This document shows positions 1 to 10,069 of a stretch of DNA of 64,000 nucleotides, piece after piece (positions within the stretch are counted from its first letter, which is position 1; every line of letters begins with the position of its first letter). Below the pieces are notes generated by a model, which saw only the letters and a list, made by a program, of their open reading frames with translations, was not told the DNA's origin and searched no databases. The translations under genes were made by a program, and so were the position numbers. Origin of the DNA: Saccharopolyspora thermophila (GTDB lineage Bacteria > Actinomycetota > Actinomycetes > Mycobacteriales > Pseudonocardiaceae). Location of the stretch: contig NZ_BMMT01000016.1 in NCBI RefSeq assembly GCF_014646075.1, positions 62,001 to 126,000 of the forward strand, read 5' to 3'.

Positions 1-301
1 GAAGGAGCTGAACCAGGTGGTGCGCCGCTGCACCGGTGGGGAACCGGTGCCGGAGGTGCACATCGAGCTGGTCGAGGGCCGCGCCGCCGAGGTGCTGGTC
101 AACCGGTCGGCACACGCGGCCATGCTGGTCCTGGGCGACCGCGGGCGCGGACGCGTCACCGATGCGGTGCTGGGTGGCACGGCACTGCGCGCCATCCACC
201 GGGCGCGGTGCCCCGTGGTCGTCATCCCCAAGGGAATGCCGGAGCAGGGCGGCCGGAGCGAACCGGACGGGCTGGAGGCCATCGACCCGGTGCTGGGTTG
301 A
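1..301 (+). CDS. Universal stress protein, C-terminal part (gene starts before window)
   Basis: The last 99 codons of a universal stress protein (UspA fold), read from base 2; the start lies upstream of the window. The nucleotide-binding signature of the family is visible as GDRGRG followed nine residues later by GGT, and the domain ends in the usual hydrophobic strand CPVVVIPK. USP domains bind ATP or related nucleotides and are induced in stress or dormancy. About 25 residues follow the domain with no recognised function. The gene converges on the GH65 gene with only five bases between the stop codons. A second USP gene lies just beyond GH65, so the three look like one stress-related block. 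Confidence 0.85.
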   Translation, partial: KELNQVVRRCTGGEPVPEVHIELVEGRAAEVLVNRSAHAAMLVLGDRGRGRVTDAVLGGTALRAIHRARCPVVVIPKGMPEQGGRSEPDGLEAIDPVLG

Positions 302-306
302 GGCCG

Positions 307-2724
307 TCAGCACGTGGTGGTCCCGGCCGCACCGGGCTCCAGCGAGAAGCGGGCGGTTTCTCCCGGGCCGAGCTGGATCGTGCGGCTGCCGCAGGCGCAG
401 GTCACCGGTTCGCGGGTGTGCCCGGCCGCGGTGCGCACCGTCGCGGTGCGGCCGGTGACCCGGATGGTGAGGGGCTGTCCGCGGAACCGGATGGACAGCT
501 CCAGCGGGCCGAGCTCCGCGGGCCACAGCGGGTTGAGCCGCAGCACGCCGCCGCGGACCTCGATCCCCGCGAAGCAGCGCTGCAGCAGGTCGATGCTGCC
601 TGCCATGGCAGCCAGGTGGATGCCCTCGGAGGTGGTGCCGTGCTGGGTGTCGTGCAGGTCGCTGGCCAGCACCTCGTCGAAGAACTTTAGCGCCCGGTGC
701 CTGCGGCTGCGGGCGAGGACCCAGGCGTGCACCACGGCGCTGAGCGTCGAACCGTGGCTCGTGCGCTCGAGGTAGTAGTCGATGTTGTCGGGGATGCTGG
801 GCATCGGGTAGCCGAGCCCGGTGAACAGCTCCGCCAGTTCCTCCGCCGACAGCAGGTGGAACAACATCAGCACGTCGGCCTGCTTGGACGCCTGGTAGCG
901 GTTGGGGTCGTCGCCCTCGGCTTCCAGGATGCGGTCCAGGCGCTGGATGTCGCCGTAGCGCCGCCGGTAGGCGGCCCAGTCCAGTTCGGCCAGCTGCTCG
1001 TAGCCCTCGAACTGGCTGATGATCCCGTCGCCGTGGAACGGCACGAACATGCGTTGCGCGATGCGTTTCCAGCGGTCGATCTCGTGGTGGCGGATGTCCA
1101 GCGCGTCGACGAGCTCGCCGCGGCGGTCGGCGGGCAGCTCCCGCAGGACCTGCACGGCCGTGCGGCACAGCCAGGCCGTCATGACGTTGGTGTAGGCGTT
1201 GTTGTCGATGCCCGGCCGGTTTGAGCCAGGGTAGGCGGTGTGGTACTCGTCCGGCCCGACCACACCGCGGATGACGTAGCGGTCCCGGCTGTGGTCGTGG
1301 TCGGCCAGGGAGGCGAAGAACCGGGTGATCTCCAGGATCATCTCGGCCCCGTGGTCCTGGTGGAACTCGTCGTCCCCGGTGGCCTGGTGGTAGTGCCACG
1401 TGTTGTGGGCGATGGCGATGCCGATGTGGCGCTGCAGGTGCGTGTGGTCGACCAGCCAGCGGCCGGAGAGCGGGTTGAGGTGTACCAGCTGGCTTTCCTC
1501 CCGCCCGTTGCTGCCGCTCTGCCACGGGAACATCGCCCCGGCGAAGCCGTTGTCGCGGGCGGCTTTCCGGGCGCGCGGCAGGCGGCGGTAGCGGTAGCGC
1601 AGCAGCGCGCGGGTCAGCTGCGGCAGGTGCAGCGTGAGGCTGGGGAGCACGAACAGCTCGTCCCAGAAGATGTGCCCGCGGTATGCCTCGCCGTGCAGCC
1701 CGCGGGCGGGGATCCCCACGTCGAGGTCGGCGGTGTGCGGTGACACCGTCTGCAGCAGATGGCACAGGTGCAGGCGAACCGCCTGCTGCGCGGGCTCGCT
1801 GGTGGACAGTCCGAAGTGGAACGCGGTGTGCAGCCGTGCCCACGCCAGGCAGTGCGACCGCAACAGGTCGTCGAAGTCGGCGGCGTCCCGCACCTGTTCG
1901 ATGGCCTCGGCGACGGGTTCGGTGCTGGCGAAGTCCCGCGACGTGTGTAGCGAGACGATCTTGTCGACCCGCACTTCGGCGTTCCGGTCGACGTCCGCGG
2001 TGATGTCGTGGGCGATCACCCCGTCGCGCCGCACGAGGACGGGGGTGGCGTCGGGAACCTCGCCGTCCACGAGCACCCGGACGCGCTGGGCTTCGGCGAT
2101 GCGGATGCGCGACTGTGAGGTCCGCGCGTGCAGGACCACCACGTCCGGGCCGATCTCGGCGGTGCGGACGTCGGCGAGGTGCCGCCCGTCGAGTTCGCGG
2201 TAGCGCTCGACACCGCTGTTGGTCACGGTCCCGTCGATCCCGCACCGGATCGTCAGCGGGCCCGACCAGTCCTCGGCGACGAGCGTGGTCTCCAGCCCGG
2301 CGAGGTGGGGTTCGGCCATGTGCACGACGCGGCGCTGCACGACCCTGGTGGTGCGCCCGCGCCCGTCGCGGAACCGCAGACGGCGGACCAGGATGCCGCG
2401 ATCGAGGTCCATCTCCTGCTCGTGGTCGAGCAGCTCCACCCGTGCCGGGTCGAACCACGGGCCGTCGCCGACCCGGAAGGTGAGCAGCAGCCAGTTGGGC
2501 GCGTTGACCAGCGACTCGTGCTCCACCTCGCGCCCGGCCACCGCCGAGGTGAGCCGGTTGTAGCAGCCCGCGATGTACGTGCCCGGGTAGTGCACGCCGT
2601 CGGCGCGTGACTCCGGTGCCGCTCCGCGTGTGGCGAAGTAGCCGTTGCCCAGCGTGCACAGGGCCTCCCGGCGGCCCTCGTCGCCCGGGTCGAAGCCGCG
2701 GTAGATGATCTGCCACGTGCTCAT
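307..2724 (-). CDS. Glycoside hydrolase family 65 protein (maltose/trehalose/kojibiose phosphorylase-like)
   Basis: 805 residues, the usual length for GH65. The family uses phosphate or water to split alpha-linked disaccharides such as maltose, trehalose or kojibiose. The general-acid motif GVVGPDEYHT lies near residue 488, followed by NNAYTN, and the KQADVL segment that shapes the phosphate/active-site pocket is near residue 614. The motif GHIFWDELF precedes them. The ATG start (MSTWQIIYRGF) fits the family N-terminus; the open frame continues upstream, but that part has no family similarity and overlaps the divergent USP gene. No signal peptide, so cytoplasmic. Substrate cannot be told from sequence. 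Two universal stress protein genes flank it, which suggests use of storage disaccharide under stress. Confidence 0.9.
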   Translation of the reverse strand: MSTWQIIYRGFDPGDEGRREALCTLGNGYFATRGAAPESRADGVHYPGTYIAGCYNRLTSAVAGREVEHESLVNAPNWLLLTFRVGDGPWFDPARVELLDHEQEMDLDRGILVRRLRFRDGRGRTTRVVQRRVVHMAEPHLAGLETTLVAEDWSGPLTIRCGIDGTVTNSGVERYRELDGRHLADVRTAEIGPDVVVLHARTSQSRIRIAEAQRVRVLVDGEVPDATPVLVRRDGVIAHDITADVDRNAEVRVDKIVSLHTSRDFASTEPVAEAIEQVRDAADFDDLLRSHCLAWARLHTAFHFGLSTSEPAQQAVRLHLCHLLQTVSPHTADLDVGIPARGLHGEAYRGHIFWDELFVLPSLTLHLPQLTRALLRYRYRRLPRARKAARDNGFAGAMFPWQSGSNGREESQLVHLNPLSGRWLVDHTHLQRHIGIAIAHNTWHYHQATGDDEFHQDHGAEMILEITRFFASLADHDHSRDRYVIRGVVGPDEYHTAYPGSNRPGIDNNAYTNVMTAWLCRTAVQVLRELPADRRGELVDALDIRHHEIDRWKRIAQRMFVPFHGDGIISQFEGYEQLAELDWAAYRRRYGDIQRLDRILEAEGDDPNRYQASKQADVLMLFHLLSAEELAELFTGLGYPMPSIPDNIDYYLERTSHGSTLSAVVHAWVLARSRRHRALKFFDEVLASDLHDTQHGTTSEGIHLAAMAGSIDLLQRCFAGIEVRGGVLRLNPLWPAELGPLELSIRFRGQPLTIRVTGRTATVRTAAGHTREPVTCACGSRTIQLGPGETARFSLEPGAAGTTTC

Positions 2725-2914
2725 GACGGTCCCCTGACATCGTCCACCGGGAACGGTGCGCCAGCTGTGCCGCGGGGAGTTTCCCCGGGGCGTGCCCATC
2801 ATCGGCCGCAAAGCGGCCCGGTGCAGCGCAAAAGTCTCGAACCGCTGTTCGGCGCAGGGCCGAGTTGTGCGGCGCCACCGCGGTCGTACGGTCGGGGCGG
2901 GGGAGGAGGCGCAC

Positions 2915-3760
2915 ATGCGCGAGGCCGACGTCGTGGGCGTTGATGGTTCCGACTCCGCGGTGGGCGCCGTTCGGTGGGCGGCGCGGGACGCGGCCCTGCA
3001 CCGCGTCCCGCTGCGGCTGCTGGCCGTCCGGCCGGACCCCCTCCCGGCTTCCGTGCCCGAGGCGGACACCAACACCTGGGAGGACCGGCTGTCGGCAGCC
3101 GCGCGAGCCGCCGCCGACGCGGCCCCGGGAATCGAGGTGATCTCGGAGGTCCGCCGCGGTGCCCCGCACGGGGTCCTCGTCGACGAGTCCGAGCGGGCTC
3201 GACGGGTGGTCGTGGGCATTCGCGGCGCCGGCGAACGCACCGGGCTGCCGGTCGGTTCCACCGCCGAGGCGGTCGCCGTGCATGCGCGGTGCCCCGTCGT
3301 CGTGGTGCGCGGCCGGCCCGCTGATCCGGCGGCCCCGGTCCTCGTCGGTGTTGACGGGTCCCGCGTCGGCGAACCGGCGGTGACCGCGGCGTTCGAGGAG
3401 GCGTCGGTCCGCGGGGTTGCCCTGGTGGCCGTGCACGTCTGGATCGACGTCGGCCCGGAGCCCTGGCAGGCGGTCGACGAGGACGCCGAGCGGGCCGAGA
3501 TCGACCAGGCGGCGCGTGCGGTGCTCGCCGAACGCCTGGCAGGGTGGCAGGAGCGGCACCCGGACGTCGAGGTCCACCGGGTGGTCGAACGGGACCGCCC
3601 GGTGCGCTCCCTGGTGCGGCACGCCGCGGACGCGCAACTGGTCGTGGTGGGCAGCCGCGGTCGCGGCGGTATGACCGGCCTGCTGCTCGGCTCGACCAGC
3701 CGGGCGCTGCTGCACATGGCCCCGTGCCCGGTCCTCATCGCCCGCACCCCGCAGAAGTGA
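2915..3760 (+). CDS. Tandem-domain universal stress protein
   Basis: 281 residues with two USP domains, the common actinobacterial form. The first domain (about 1-140) starts VVGVDGSDSA and ends with GAGERTGLPVGSTAE and CPVVVVRG; the second (about 145-281) starts VLVGVDGSRVG and has GSRGRGGMTGLLLGSTS and CPVLIAR. Both keep the G-2x-G-9x-G-S/T ATP-binding signature. The ATG at 2915 is preceded by a GGGAGGAGG ribosome site; longer in-frame extensions have no USP similarity. It is divergent from GH65 with 190 bases between start codons, so the two may share a regulatory region. Confidence 0.93.
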   Translation: MREADVVGVDGSDSAVGAVRWAARDAALHRVPLRLLAVRPDPLPASVPEADTNTWEDRLSAAARAAADAAPGIEVISEVRRGAPHGVLVDESERARRVVVGIRGAGERTGLPVGSTAEAVAVHARCPVVVVRGRPADPAAPVLVGVDGSRVGEPAVTAAFEEASVRGVALVAVHVWIDVGPEPWQAVDEDAERAEIDQAARAVLAERLAGWQERHPDVEVHRVVERDRPVRSLVRHAADAQLVVVGSRGRGGMTGLLLGSTSRALLHMAPCPVLIARTPQK

Positions 3761-3800
3761 CCACAGTGGACTCATGGCGGTGGTGCCGCGTGGGCGGGTC

Positions 3801-4355
3801 TCACACGACGTCGAGCCGGGGCACGGCGGACGCCGCTCGTGCCGCGCAGGCCACGGCTTCGGCGTCGTCGACGCGGTCGATCCGCACCACCATGGCGGGA
3901 ACCGCGCGCGTACCCGGTTCCCTGGTATAACCCGCGAAGGTCCGGGTCGTGTGGTTGTAGACGACAGCCCGGGCGGTGTTCCAGTCGACGTGGCGGAACT
4001 GCCGCTGCAGCAGGCCGGCGAACAGGAAGAGCAGTCGCCGGTTCGTGCAGGCCAGCACACCGAGGCCGTCGCCCTGCGCGGCGGCGAGAGCCAGCACGCG
4101 TTCCTCCGGTTGGAGGTAGTCCGGCAGCAGGGCGATCTTCGTCATCGTCCCGACGCGCGCACCGCGCATTCGCTCCAGCGCCGCGGCGACGTCGGGGCGG
4201 AACGTCCGGGGTGGGGGCGTCGCGGGCAAGGGACGAGCGGAGCGCGCTACGGTGTGGAAGGTCCACCGGTGGCCGTCCCAGTACCGCAGCAGCGACTCGT
4301 CGAGCGGATCGGGCAACCACGCCGGCGGTCGGGCCGGAACGGGCGGCGGCATCAT
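3801..4355 (-). CDS. DUF2510 / bacterial PH-like domain protein
   Basis: 184 residues. The N-terminus has a DUF2510-type motif (WLPDP, then RYWDGHRW, residues about 10-35). A linker follows, then a domain resembling bacterial YokE-type PH domains (about 75-180), with EERVLALA, LACTNRRLLFLF and a VDWNTARAV strand. Such PH-like domains often sit on membranes or bind partner proteins, but no function is known here. The start codon overlaps the stop of the upstream GIY-YIG-type gene as ATGA, so the two are translationally coupled and probably act together. A second ATG immediately follows the first. Confidence 0.75.
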   Translation of the reverse strand: MMPPPVPARPPAWLPDPLDESLLRYWDGHRWTFHTVARSARPLPATPPPRTFRPDVAAALERMRGARVGTMTKIALLPDYLQPEERVLALAAAQGDGLGVLACTNRRLLFLFAGLLQRQFRHVDWNTARAVVYNHTTRTFAGYTREPGTRAVPAMVVRIDRVDDAEAVACAARAASAVPRLDVV

Positions 4356-5800
4356 GGTCGTGCACCGCCATGGGTGGCGAGATCCGCCGTTGCCGGGAAC
4401 GCGGGCACCGCCGCACCTGCCGGGCCGGAGCGGAGGCGGGAGGAAACCCGCCATTCGACCGCCTGGGCCGTGTCGGTGTACTCCAGCACGTGGTCCTCGC
4501 CCAGCTCGACCAGGACGTCCCGCACCTCGGCCGGGGTGGCGCGGAAGAACTCGCAGCGCGGGTTGACGAGGTTGACTCGCTTGTGCGCCAACCGCTGGTG
4601 CAGGGCGGTTGTCAGGCTTACCGCGTCCGTGGCGAAGAACAGGGCGTGGGTGTCGAACCGGAAGGGCACGGAGTCCTCGCCGAGCTCCCGGATCCGGTCC
4701 ATCGGATCGAGCCGCCGCGTCATGCCGATCTTGACCATGTCGGGCCCGAACGCCCCGATGTTGGAGACCACGTAGACGTACCCGGCGCGCGCGTTGGCGG
4801 CCCGTTGCTCCACCCCGGCGATGGCCTCCTTGACCGACGCGAGCTGCTTGCGCGCACGTGCGAGCGCCTCGGCGTCCCCGATCGCCGCGAGCTTCGCGAC
4901 GACGCCGGCGTAGCGGGCGCGCTCCTTGGCCAGGCGCGCCCGCTCCCGCGCGATCTCCTGGGCCACCTTGGCGTCCTCGCGGAGCCGTTCGCGGTGGGCC
5001 CACGCCCGCTCCCGCGAGTCCGCCACCTTCGCCAGATGGTCGGCGGTGAGGTCGATCTCCCGCAGCCGCAGGCTGTGGTAGTTGGCGGAGATGGTGATGT
5101 GCAGCGAGGCGCCGAGCCTGGCGATGGTGTCCCGGCTTGTCGTCAGTCGCGTCTTCACCGCGTCGCGGGTGTGCGGTGTGACGGACCGCACCGCGTGGTC
5201 GGCCTCGATGTTGTAGGCGCGCAACATCAGCTTGGCCATGTCCCGCGCGAGCTCGCGGCCTTCACCCGTCGGCCCGGACCAGTCGACGTGGCAGGTCACG
5301 GCATCGGTGCGGGCCGCGTTCCTGATCCGCTGCCGCAGCGCGGCCAACATGTCCTGGTAGGCGAGCGCGTCGTCCAGGGGGTGCGCGTACTCGTAGCTGC
5401 CGACTTCCTGAAGCAGCGCGACTTCCCGCGTCTCGACCACCTGTGCGCGCAAGGCGTCGACCTCGGCTCTGAGCTGCTGCTCCGCCGAACTGAGCACGGA
5501 GTACTCGCTCCGCGACTGGTGCACGGCGGACCGCAGCTGCCGCAGTTCGGCCTCCAGCGCGGCGGTTTCCGTGCCACGGAGCTGCCCTGTCCACGCCCGC
5601 AGCTCGGCAATGATGCCGTGCGCCTCGGCCAACTGCTGCTGCAGCTCAGCGACCTCGTCGTTGTTGCCGGACAACGCCACCTCGATCCTCTCGTCGACCA
5701 CCACCTGGACCTGCCGCCGACCACGGCAGCCCCAGATCACAGAGTGGATCCTGCCGACGACCGACCGCGTTACCACCGCTTGGCTGAACTCCGGCGACAT
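4352..5800 (-). CDS. Coiled-coil DUF4041 protein with C-terminal T5orf172 (GIY-YIG-like) domain
   Basis: 482 residues. Residues about 45-120 are a heptad-rich coiled coil. The middle (about 130-330) resembles DUF4041 and ends in a long charged helix rich in Arg and Glu. The C-terminus from residue 339 is a T5orf172/Mug113 domain of the GIY-YIG nuclease superfamily: YVYVVSN, VKIGMTRR, then a LHQRL helix and CEFF. In GIY-YIG enzymes the tyrosines, the arginine and a glutamate form the nuclease site, and equivalents are present. Proteins of this type occur in bacteria and phages, mostly without known function. The ATG at 5800 has no good ribosome site and sits inside an inverted repeat; a GTG about 35 codons downstream preceded by AGAGG is another possible start. 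Confidence 0.75.
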   Translation of the reverse strand: MSPEFSQAVVTRSVVGRIHSVIWGCRGRRQVQVVVDERIEVALSGNNDEVAELQQQLAEAHGIIAELRAWTGQLRGTETAALEAELRQLRSAVHQSRSEYSVLSSAEQQLRAEVDALRAQVVETREVALLQEVGSYEYAHPLDDALAYQDMLAALRQRIRNAARTDAVTCHVDWSGPTGEGRELARDMAKLMLRAYNIEADHAVRSVTPHTRDAVKTRLTTSRDTIARLGASLHITISANYHSLRLREIDLTADHLAKVADSRERAWAHRERLREDAKVAQEIARERARLAKERARYAGVVAKLAAIGDAEALARARKQLASVKEAIAGVEQRAANARAGYVYVVSNIGAFGPDMVKIGMTRRLDPMDRIRELGEDSVPFRFDTHALFFATDAVSLTTALHQRLAHKRVNLVNPRCEFFRATPAEVRDVLVELGEDHVLEYTDTAQAVEWRVSSRLRSGPAGAAVPAFPATADLATHGGARP

Positions 5801-5810
5801 TCACCGGAGT
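5788..5810. promoter_or_regulatory. Inverted repeat over the start of the DUF4041/T5orf172 gene
   Basis: ACTCCGG and CCGGAGT, perfect 7-base arms separated by 9 bases, straddle the annotated ATG at 5800. If translation starts further downstream this would be a promoter operator; otherwise it could form a hairpin in the mRNA. Confidence 0.35.
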
Positions 5811-5874
5811 GGCCTAGCTCCGCGGCGGTGTTGCACCTGGTTCGGCAGCCGTCCGGTCCCGATGTCATCGTCCG

Positions 5875-5908
5875 AATGGGCGGGCGTGTGTCCTGCGTCA
5901 CGCCCATT
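5875..5908 (-). terminator. Hairpin downstream of the alpha/beta hydrolase gene
   Basis: AATGGGCG and CGCCCATT form perfect 8-base arms with an 18-base loop, about 160 bases past the stop of the leftward lipase gene and before the next leftward gene. No T-tract is needed for terminator function in many actinomycetes. The rest of 5801-6065 shows no gene. Confidence 0.4.
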
Positions 5909-6065
5909 GTCCCCCGTGGACAGAACCCGCCCACCGGGATTCCCCGGTCGTCGAGCGCGTGCGGCCGTGATCACGCGCGAAGCGACCACACGTCCTCTTC
6001 GGACGGTCCTGGTGCCGAAAGGGTGGCTGACCGGGCACGTGTGATCGCCGAGGCCGGTGCGGTGG

Positions 6066-6929
6066 TCAGCCGTGCGTGCGGTCGTCCAGGTGCGCGTCGA
6101 GCCAGGCCACGACGTCGCCGAGCACCCGGTCCTGCTCGGGTTCGTTGTGCGGCTCGTGGTAGAGGCCCTCGTAGATCGTGACGGTGAGGTCCGCGGAGGC
6201 GGCGTGCGCGCGGACCAGTTCGCTGGCGGCCGGGGGCATCAGCCGGTCGGCGCCGCCATGCAGCACGAGCAGCGGGAGCCGCAGCGACGCGAGGCGTTGC
6301 GGCATCGCGTTGATGGCCCGCATCATCTCGGTGCCGGTCCGTGCCCGGATCCTGCCGTTGTGGTTGAGCGGGTCGGTGCGGTAGGCGCGCACCACCTCCG
6401 GGTCCCGGCTGATCGCGTCCGCGTCGAGGGACAGCACGCCCAGGTTGGGCAGCAGCCTCGACACGACCGGCGCCGCGAGCTTCTGCACGGTGCTGGCGGC
6501 CACGGTCTGCAGCGCGGGAGCGGAGATGACGGCGCCGCTGATGCGCTCCGCCGGCGCGCCGGTGAGGTACTGCAGGGAGATCAGCCCGCCCAGGCTGTGG
6601 CCGTAGACGAACAGCGGCAGCCCGTCGTGGCGTTGCCGGGCGAGCCGGGCCAGCAGGGCCACCCCGTCCACGGCGGCGGCCATGCTGCCGATGTTGCCGC
6701 GCGTGCCGGGGGACCGGCCGTGCCCGGGGTGGTCGACCGCGTAGACGGCGTATCCGGCCGCGACGAGCCGTTCGGCGACGTGGCGGTAGCGGCCGCTGTG
6801 CTCGTGCACGCCGTGCACGAGCACCACCGCCGCCACGGGGTTCTCGATCGTCCAGCCCTGCCAGTACTGCCCGGACGGCAGGACGCCTTCGGTGTGCGAG
6901 GCGGCGGGCCCCGCGGCGGATCGGCTCAT
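6066..6929 (-). CDS. Alpha/beta hydrolase, monoacylglycerol lipase type
   Basis: 287 residues, serine hydrolase fold of the monoglyceride lipase (Hydrolase_4) group, which releases fatty acid from monoacylglycerols. Visible: oxyanion motif VHGVHEHSGRY, nucleophile elbow GHSLGG (Ser near residue 110), acid Asp in HGGADRLMPP (near 224) and the His in GLYHEPHNE (near 255). The ATG at 6929 follows a GGAGG site by about 7 bases; an ATG further upstream lacks one. No signal peptide, so probably cytoplasmic or membrane-peripheral. It is divergent from the MFS gene. Confidence 0.9.
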   Translation of the reverse strand: MSRSAAGPAASHTEGVLPSGQYWQGWTIENPVAAVVLVHGVHEHSGRYRHVAERLVAAGYAVYAVDHPGHGRSPGTRGNIGSMAAAVDGVALLARLARQRHDGLPLFVYGHSLGGLISLQYLTGAPAERISGAVISAPALQTVAASTVQKLAAPVVSRLLPNLGVLSLDADAISRDPEVVRAYRTDPLNHNGRIRARTGTEMMRAINAMPQRLASLRLPLLVLHGGADRLMPPAASELVRAHAASADLTVTIYEGLYHEPHNEPEQDRVLGDVVAWLDAHLDDRTHG

Positions 6930-7149
6930 CGAGGCACCTCCGTCGGCGGCGAACATGTGGGGCCCAGCGTAGCTGCGGAGCCCCGGCCGATTCTGCCGAT
7001 GATGTTGCGGCCTGCGGATTGGCGGCACGCCGCCCGTCGCCGATTCGCTGGCGCCGTCCGCCCAGGAGGTCGCACCGCACCTGCGGCCGCTGTGCAGCGG
7101 TGTGGTCGACTGTGGAGGTGATCGACTGCGCGGTGATGCGAGGCGCGGC

Positions 7150-8268
7150 GTGAGTCCGCGGCTGGCGCTGTACCTCGGCGGGCTGCTCGGCCCTTTCGGT
7201 GGTGGCGTGGTTTCGGCGATGCTGCCGGAGCTGAGCACCAGCTTCGGCGTGTCGCAGGGCGCCGCGGCGTCCTCGCTGACGGCCTACCTGCTGCCGTTCG
7301 CTCTGGTGATGCTCGTGTCGGGCGGCCTCGGCGAGCGCTGGGGCCCGGCTCGCAGCATCCGCGTCGCCTACGCCGGTTACGCCGTCGCGGCGTTGCTCGC
7401 GGCCGTCGCGCCGTGGTTCTGGTTGTTCCAGACCAGCCGCGCGTTGCAGGGCGTCGCCAACGCCTTCACGACTCCGCTGCTGCTGGCCAAACTCGCCGCG
7501 GTCACGCCGAAGGAACGCCTTGGGCGGGCGATGGGGACCTACGGGGCGATGCAGGCCATCGGCCAGACCACGGCCCCGCTGGTCGGCGGGCTGGCGGCGG
7601 AAGGTGCCTGGCAGTGGGCGTTCGTGGGGCTGTCGGTGGTGGCGGCGGTGCTGGCGATCAGCCCGTTGCCCGCGGATTCACCGGCACCTGCGGCGCCGCC
7701 GCCGTCGCTGCGCTCGGCCTGGCGGGCGTCGACGCTGCTGACCGGTGGTGTCGCGTTCGTGGTGTGGGCCTGTTCGGCGGGCCTGCCGTTTCTGGTGTCG
7801 TTCCGCCTCGACGACGCTTTCGCGCTCAGCCCCGGCGCGCGCGGCCTGGTGCTGACCGCCTACGGGCTCGCCGGGGTCGCGGGTGCGCGGCTGACCGGTG
7901 CCGCGGTGGACCGGTTCGGCCGCCGCACCGCCGTGTGCGCGGGGCTGGCCCTGGCCGCGGTGGCGATCGGGTCGATCGGGCTGCTCACCTGGTTGCCGCT
8001 GGTCGTGGTGGCGTGGGCGGTCAGCGGGGTGTGCGGGCAGCTCGTGCTGGTCGGCGTGCACGCCACGGTGCTGTCCGGTGGCGGTCGTCGCGGCGGTGAC
8101 ATCTCGGTGGTGACGGCACTGCGGTTCCTGGGCATGTCGGCCGCGCCGGGCTTGTTCACCGGTCTCTACCGGCACGACGCGGCGCTGGGTTTCCTGGTGC
8201 CCGCGGCCCTGCTGGCGCTGACCATTCCCGTTGTTGCCGTGTGGTGGCCCCGCCCCGAACGGGCCTGA
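7150..8268 (+). CDS. Major facilitator superfamily transporter
   Basis: 372 residues with about 12 predicted membrane helices. It fits the drug/metabolite efflux MFS families: the loop between helices 2 and 3 carries GGLGERWGPAR, a variant of the G-x-x-x-D-R-x-G-R motif, and a similar loop DRFGRRT appears in the second half. The GTG at 7150 is preceded by GCGAGG; a GTG at 7102 would add 16 residues with no membrane character. Substrate unknown. It converges on a PadR regulator gene, a family that often controls efflux pumps, but they are not co-directional. Confidence 0.85.
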   Translation: MSPRLALYLGGLLGPFGGGVVSAMLPELSTSFGVSQGAAASSLTAYLLPFALVMLVSGGLGERWGPARSIRVAYAGYAVAALLAAVAPWFWLFQTSRALQGVANAFTTPLLLAKLAAVTPKERLGRAMGTYGAMQAIGQTTAPLVGGLAAEGAWQWAFVGLSVVAAVLAISPLPADSPAPAAPPPSLRSAWRASTLLTGGVAFVVWACSAGLPFLVSFRLDDAFALSPGARGLVLTAYGLAGVAGARLTGAAVDRFGRRTAVCAGLALAAVAIGSIGLLTWLPLVVVAWAVSGVCGQLVLVGVHATVLSGGGRRGGDISVVTALRFLGMSAAPGLFTGLYRHDAALGFLVPAALLALTIPVVAVWWPRPERA

Positions 8269-8295
8269 CCCCGCGTTCTCCCCTCCGCTCCCGCC

Positions 8296-8862
8296 TTATC
8301 GGTCGTCGGCCAGCGCGGCCAGCACCTCGTCGCACCAGTCCACGTAAGCCTGCTCGGTGCGGATACCACCGCGCAGCACCAGGTGCTGGTGCAGCCGCTG
8401 GCCGGAAAGCCGTTTCGGGTCGGGGAAATCGCGTTGCTCGATCTGGCGGTAGACCGCCAGCCGCTGGGCGTGCAGCGTCCGGTGCCGGGCGATTTCGGCG
8501 GCCACCTGCTCGACGTCACCGTAGGAGGCGCCGCGGATCTTCACCGACAGCTCGTTGCGGACCGTCGGGGGAGTGGCGGGTTCGGCGAGCCACCGGGCCA
8601 GCTCCGCGGCGCCCGTCGCGCTGACCCGGTAGACCTTCTTGTCCGGCCTCTTGTCCTGCGGCACCTCGTCGCAGTCGACCCAGCCCAGCTCGACCATCCG
8701 CTTGAGGGTCCGGTAGATCTGCTGGTGGGTGGCGCCCCAGAAGTAGCCGATGGACCGGTCGAAGCGGCGCGCCAGCTCGTACCCGGACCCCGAGCGTTCC
8801 TGCAGGGACACCAGGATCGCGTACTCCAACGCCACCGAACCGCTCCTCGACTCGTCCGCCAC
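8296..8862 (-). CDS. PadR-family transcriptional regulator
   Basis: 188 residues. The N-terminal winged helix has the PadR signature LEYAILVSLQERSGSGYELA, then FWGATHQQIYRTLKRM and a KKVYRVSATG wing. The C-terminal part (from about residue 90) is the helical PadR_C2 dimerisation region. GTG start at 8862. It lies 26 bases downstream of the nitronate monooxygenase gene in the same direction, so the two are probably co-transcribed, and it may act on the palindrome at 9926-9954. The divergent-facing MFS gene to the left converges on it. Confidence 0.9.
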   Translation of the reverse strand: MADESRSGSVALEYAILVSLQERSGSGYELARRFDRSIGYFWGATHQQIYRTLKRMVELGWVDCDEVPQDKRPDKKVYRVSATGAAELARWLAEPATPPTVRNELSVKIRGASYGDVEQVAAEIARHRTLHAQRLAVYRQIEQRDFPDPKRLSGQRLHQHLVLRGGIRTEQAYVDWCDEVLAALADDR

Positions 8863-8888
8863 TGCCCAGCGCCGAACTTACCGGCGGG

Positions 8889-10028
<1,140 letters not shown>

Positions 10029-10069
10029 TCATGATCGAATCAAGTCGTCGTCGGATCCGGGAGGGGCGC

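Noticed and set aside
2725-3747. N-terminal extension of GH65 by 341 residues
   Set aside because: The extension is Arg/Ser/Thr-rich, lacks similarity and overlaps the divergent USP gene.
3839-6181. Long open frame (780 codons) on the plus strand opposite the DUF4041 and DUF2510 genes
   Set aside because: It is arginine/proline-rich shadow sequence with no domain, and the minus-strand frames have clear families.
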